Assembly (NCBI RefSeq): GCF_000189635.1
Contig: NW_002476227.1
Coordinates: 62,001 to 126,000, forward strand
Source: Tetrahymena thermophila SB210
Lineage: Eukaryota; Ciliophora; Oligohymenophorea; Hymenostomatida; Tetrahymenidae
DNA: 64,000 nucleotides
Direction: 5' to 3'
Of this stretch, positions 59,944 through 64,000 are shown one piece after another. Below the pieces are notes generated by a model that worked only from the letters and a program-made list of their open reading frames with translations, was not told the DNA's origin and searched no databases. A program made the position numbers and the translations under genes. The number at the start of each line of letters is the position of its first letter. Within the stretch, counting starts at the first letter, position 1.

Positions 59944-62900
59944 ATGATTTAAAATAGAAGTAAACATTTTAGTTTAGAAGAAGTAAGATTTAATTTCATG
60001 TTAAAATGATATCTAATAGCAATTTTAATTGCCAAAAGTTTATGCACTCTTCTAAAGCATCGTATACAAAATTAAAGATTAGAATAGAGTATGCCATTTA
60101 TTTTTAAATAATTTACTTTATTACAAAAATTTTGTATTAATTATTATTTAATTTATTTAAGAAAAGGAAAAATAAACCTATTTCTAACCTATAATTAATA
60201 TTATTATGGAATGAGTCATGAAGCTTTTTTATAGTTAAGTTCTTCTTTATCGGACTTCATAAATCTCCAAATTTTAGATTTAGACATATGGTATTAATTG
60301 CTAGAATATTCTTAATGATCTTGTTTAAAAAAAAAAAAATTTAAATTATTGATACTTTTTATCTAAATACTATTATAGCCTTTAAGTTTGCTAAAAGCTT
60401 TAAAATCTGAGAACTAAATTTTTCTAAATTCTATTTTTAAATTTTATTACTCATAATTTTTAAAATAATATTAATAAAAAAATTAAACCAAAGAAAAAAA
60501 TTAAAATTAATTTTGTTAAAGCAAGTGTTTGAAATACCTTTAATCCAGATTAAACTAATAAAAAAATATTTACTTATACGCTTTTGAAGAGAGTTATTCT
60601 AATTTAAAGTGCACTTAAATAGCTTCAAATCTTAAAATATTTGATAAAAAAAATTTACTTTTTATTATTTTAAAAAAAAAATTATATAAATTAGAATTTT
60701 AAATAAATGAATTAAATACTGGTAAATTTTTATATACTTTCCAATGAAATATTTTATCAAGATCTAAATTAATTTTTTTCTTCTTTTTAGATATTAAAAA
60801 ATTTATTTTTATATTAAAGGGATAGCTAATTAGATGGTAAAGTATTATCTGCTTTTGGTAATAATCTTGCTAAGTTAAGCAATCTCTAAAATATAAATTT
60901 CAGATTTTCGTAATCGCTCTTTTTATATTCTTTTTTGTTTCATACCAAATTTTGTCTTTTTTTTCTTCTAATACTATCAATTTTTTTGTTTATTTATTTA
61001 TCACCAGAATCTTTATCTTGATGTTTAGAAATCAATAAACGAAATTTCTTTTTCTAATAATATCTTTTATTTTAATTCCTATTGTTTAAATATTGAAAGT
61101 TAATGTTAATCTGAAAGCGCACTATCACTATGCTCAAGTCTATCTAAATGCAAAAAATTGTCCACTTTATAAATCTAATTTTGGTATAATATATATTTTT
61201 TTTATATTTCTAAAATTAATATAAATACATTTTAATAACTTTTGCTATTTATTTTTTTATAAATTATATTTTAAAATTAATCAAAAAATATTTATCTTAA
61301 ATTAAGTGACATTTAAATTGGACACAAAGGTGCATAAAATTTAGGCTCTACTTTAGAGATGTGCAAAAATATAGTTAATTTGACCCTAGATCTAAAGTAA
61401 GACATATCTATCATTTTTATTTAATTTTTAGCAATATTGGATTCTTAATTATTTAAACGATTTGTAACTAAGATATATTCGATATTTAAAATAAAATGAA
61501 ATCAAATTTTCAGTATCAAATATTTTTTTTTAAATTGTATCTTATTATGGGAAGTGTAAAAATTTAACCATAGAGCATAAAAACCATGAGAATAGTTATT
61601 TACTAATTTAGATTTAAGATTTTATTTTATTACCAACAATTTATTTTTTTTCTTTAAAATTTACAAAAAATCTATGTTTTATTTAAAGGAATTGCAAAAT
61701 TGGAAAATAAGGTATAATATTTTTATGCACTGCCTTCTAGAACTGTTAAAATCTTGCTAACTTGAATTTGGAACTAAGGTTTTTTTTTTATTTATTAATA
61801 AATTTTTTTTAAAATTTAAAAAATAACAATTTTCTTCACTTAAAATTCTATTGTTTGAACAAATATATAATTCATTTAAATAATATTTTTACCTATTTTA
61901 TTAACTAGCTAACTAACTAACTAAATTAATAATTAACTAATTAACTCATTCACTTCTTAACTTTCAATTTAATATTTCTCAAAAAAATTTACTGTTTTAT
62001 TTTAATAAATTGTTAAATTTCAAAAGATAAAATAAAATTGGTGATGAAGGTACTTAAATTTTGGGTGCTGCTTTAAGAAAATGTAAAAATCTATCAAAGT
62101 TTAAAATAGATATTAAGTAAACACTCAAATTTTTTTATTTATTTGATAAAATTGCATTTATTTATTTATTTTCATTTTCATTATCAAATATTTTTAAATT
62201 CATAAAAAAAACAATTAATTTGTAAATTAAATTTTGACTTATAGACAAATTATTGAATTACTTGAAGTAAATATTTAAAATATAATTTTATAAATTAGTG
62301 TTGGAGCATAGGCTGTTTTTGATTTATGTTCTTTATTAGCTGAATGCAATAAACTATCAGATTTAGCCCTTATTTTAGAGTAAAATTAATAATTTAATAT
62401 AATTATTATACAATTATGTAAGAAAAATAATTAAAATTGTAAAATAAGCTAGATAGATTAAATAGTAATTTATTTATTTAATTCATAAACCATCTTATCA
62501 TTTATTCTCATAAATTAAGGTTATTTAAAACATTTTTCGTTTGTACTCATACTTTAGTTTATAAATAAATCTTCAATTTACCTTGATTAATGAGTTTTTA
62601 GAGTATTTATTTTATGAGTGAGTCATAGTAAATTTTCAATTTATTTTAATTTTCTTACATAAATTTATATATTTAAAGGAAATCTATTGCATCTAATATT
62701 ATAAATATATTTTTATAATTTAAAGTTACAACAATATAGGAGCATAAAATAATATAGGGTTTTAGAAAGCCTTTACTAATTTCTCAAAGCTCACTTCTAT
62801 GAATCTTTAACTTACGTAAAAATAACTAATTATCCCTTTTAATTTATATTTAAAATAAAATATAATTTATTTATGGTTTTTTTAATAAATTTTATATAAA

Positions 62901-64000
62901 AATAAAATTAATTAAGTAAATAAATCATTAACTATTTTAACTATTTAAATTAACTAAAGTCGCAATAGCTTAGGAGAGAAAGAAGTATCTGATCTAGGCT
63001 TTGGTATAATTAACTGCATCAATCTATCCACTTTGGTACTTAATCTGGAGTAAATTAAACATTTAAAATAATTAATTACTTATTTTACCAAAATATATTT
63101 TAATTTAAATTTTAATTAAATTAAGAGATCATAAAAAATATTTCATTTAATTGGAATGATTTATTTATTTAATCAAAATTCTAATCATTATTAAAAATTA
63201 TATCAATCAATCAATTAGAAAAAATAAAATTGGCTAAGTAGGAGCTTCTATTTTAGGTACACATTTATCAAACTGCAACAGTCTTACTACTTTAAGCCTT
63301 GATATATAGTAAATAATTTTTTTATTTATATAATTTGTTTTTACAAAGAAAAAATACAAAGATTCTGATCAAATTTTTAAGCACAGCGATTAATATTCTG
63401 ATTTTTTGGATGTTGTTAAAATTTTTTTATTTTTAAGTTAAACATGATAGCTAATTAATTATTGATTTAACTATCAATTCATTTGGAATTTATTTATTTA
63501 TACTCTACATAGTTGTTATTATTAAGCAATTACTGAAATAAACAAAATAATTAAAGGGAGAATACAATTTGTGACAAAGGTGCCTCAGCAATAGCTTTTG
63601 GTTTAGTAAAATGTGAAAATCTCTAAACTCTGAAACTTGATCTCTCGTAATCAAAAAAATATTTTATAATCTTTTAAATATGAATATAGTTAGTGTCAAT
63701 GAATTTTAATATATTAAAATTAAACTTAATTAGCAGTTTTAAAGTTTTTGTAATAAAATTTTTTGCTTAATCAGTTTTATTTTACTGCAATAAATTTCCA
63801 GAGATCAAAGTTTTAATAAAAATGTAAAAAAAAGCAAAATAATTAATTAATTAATACATTTTTTATTATCTTTCTTAAAAAAAATGATATTTTAATTTAT
63901 TTTTGGAAAATGAACTTAACAAGTTAAAACTCAATTGGAGTGTAGGGTGCTTCAAATTTAGGTTCTAGCTTGGGAAATTGCAAAAATCTTTCAACTTTAA
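59944..64000 (+). CDS. LRR-C: long leucine-rich-repeat gene, one repeat per exon (runs off right edge)
   Basis: The start exon 59944-59982 (MIQNRSKHFSLEE) has the same form as the first exons of LRR-A and LRR-B. A tiny exon at about 60078-60088 is likely but uncertain. Repeat exons: 60162-60290, 60820-60909, 61100-61183, 61307-61396, 61689-61778, 62027-62116, 62299-62379, 62726-62815, 62960-63049, 63219-63308, 63557-63646 and 63924 to the edge. Most are exactly 90 nt, two are 84 and 81 nt, and every one starts and ends in phase 2. A typical repeat is NKIGDEGTQILGAALRKC then KNLSKFKIDI. Twelve repeats are visible. Unlike LRR-A and LRR-B, the introns (150-530 nt) have little mutual similarity, so this array is older. 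Probably a cytosolic or nuclear LRR scaffold; no enzymatic domain in the visible part. The long intron at 60291-60819 may hide a decayed repeat near 60580. Confidence 0.85.

Overview
The window is about 80% A+T. Long reading frames are open only if TAA and TAG are read as glutamine and TGA is the sole stop. This ciliate code, with AT-rich GT-AG introns and N/Q-rich proteins, points to an oligohymenophorean ciliate nuclear genome of the Tetrahymena type. Most introns are 50-150 nt, but two tiny ones of 31 and 37 nt are needed to keep frame. I cannot tell macronuclear from germline DNA: no telomere or clear chromosome-breakage site is visible. All gene models were read by eye.

Layout. 0-12 kb: a duplicated convergent gene pair, a B-box-like coiled-coil protein (+) facing a seven-TM receptor (-), plus a third diverged receptor copy; a tRNA-Gly(GCC) lies between. 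12-17.3 kb: sparse DNA, then a minus-strand leucine-rich-repeat gene (LRR-A) made of repeated exon+intron modules. 18.3-29.4 kb: a run of plus-strand genes: an ERICH3-like protein, another B-box-like protein, a nine-exon SWI/SNF subunit of the SMARCD/BAF60 family, a longin-SNARE-TM protein and a protein with three CxxC zinc modules. 30.5-33.1 kb: plus-strand LRR-B, built from six 90-nt LRR exons. 33.4-41 kb: minus-strand genes: two coiled-coil proteins, a DHHC-type membrane protein whose catalytic motif reads FFHS, and an N/Q-rich protein. 43.3-47.7 kb: a single-exon 1,472-residue N/Q/S-rich protein. 49.6-57.6 kb: three tandem phytanoyl-CoA-dioxygenase-like genes. 59.9 kb to the right edge: a third LRR gene (LRR-C), running off the window.

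The most distinctive structure is the LRR family. Each exon encodes one leucine-rich repeat, almost every exon is exactly 90 nt and begins and ends in the same codon phase, and in two of the three genes the introns are near-copies of each other. One module can therefore be added, lost or skipped without breaking frame. The rest of the window is very AT-rich spacer with microsatellites, a few small inverted-repeat elements and some decayed coding stretches. Nothing viral was recognised.
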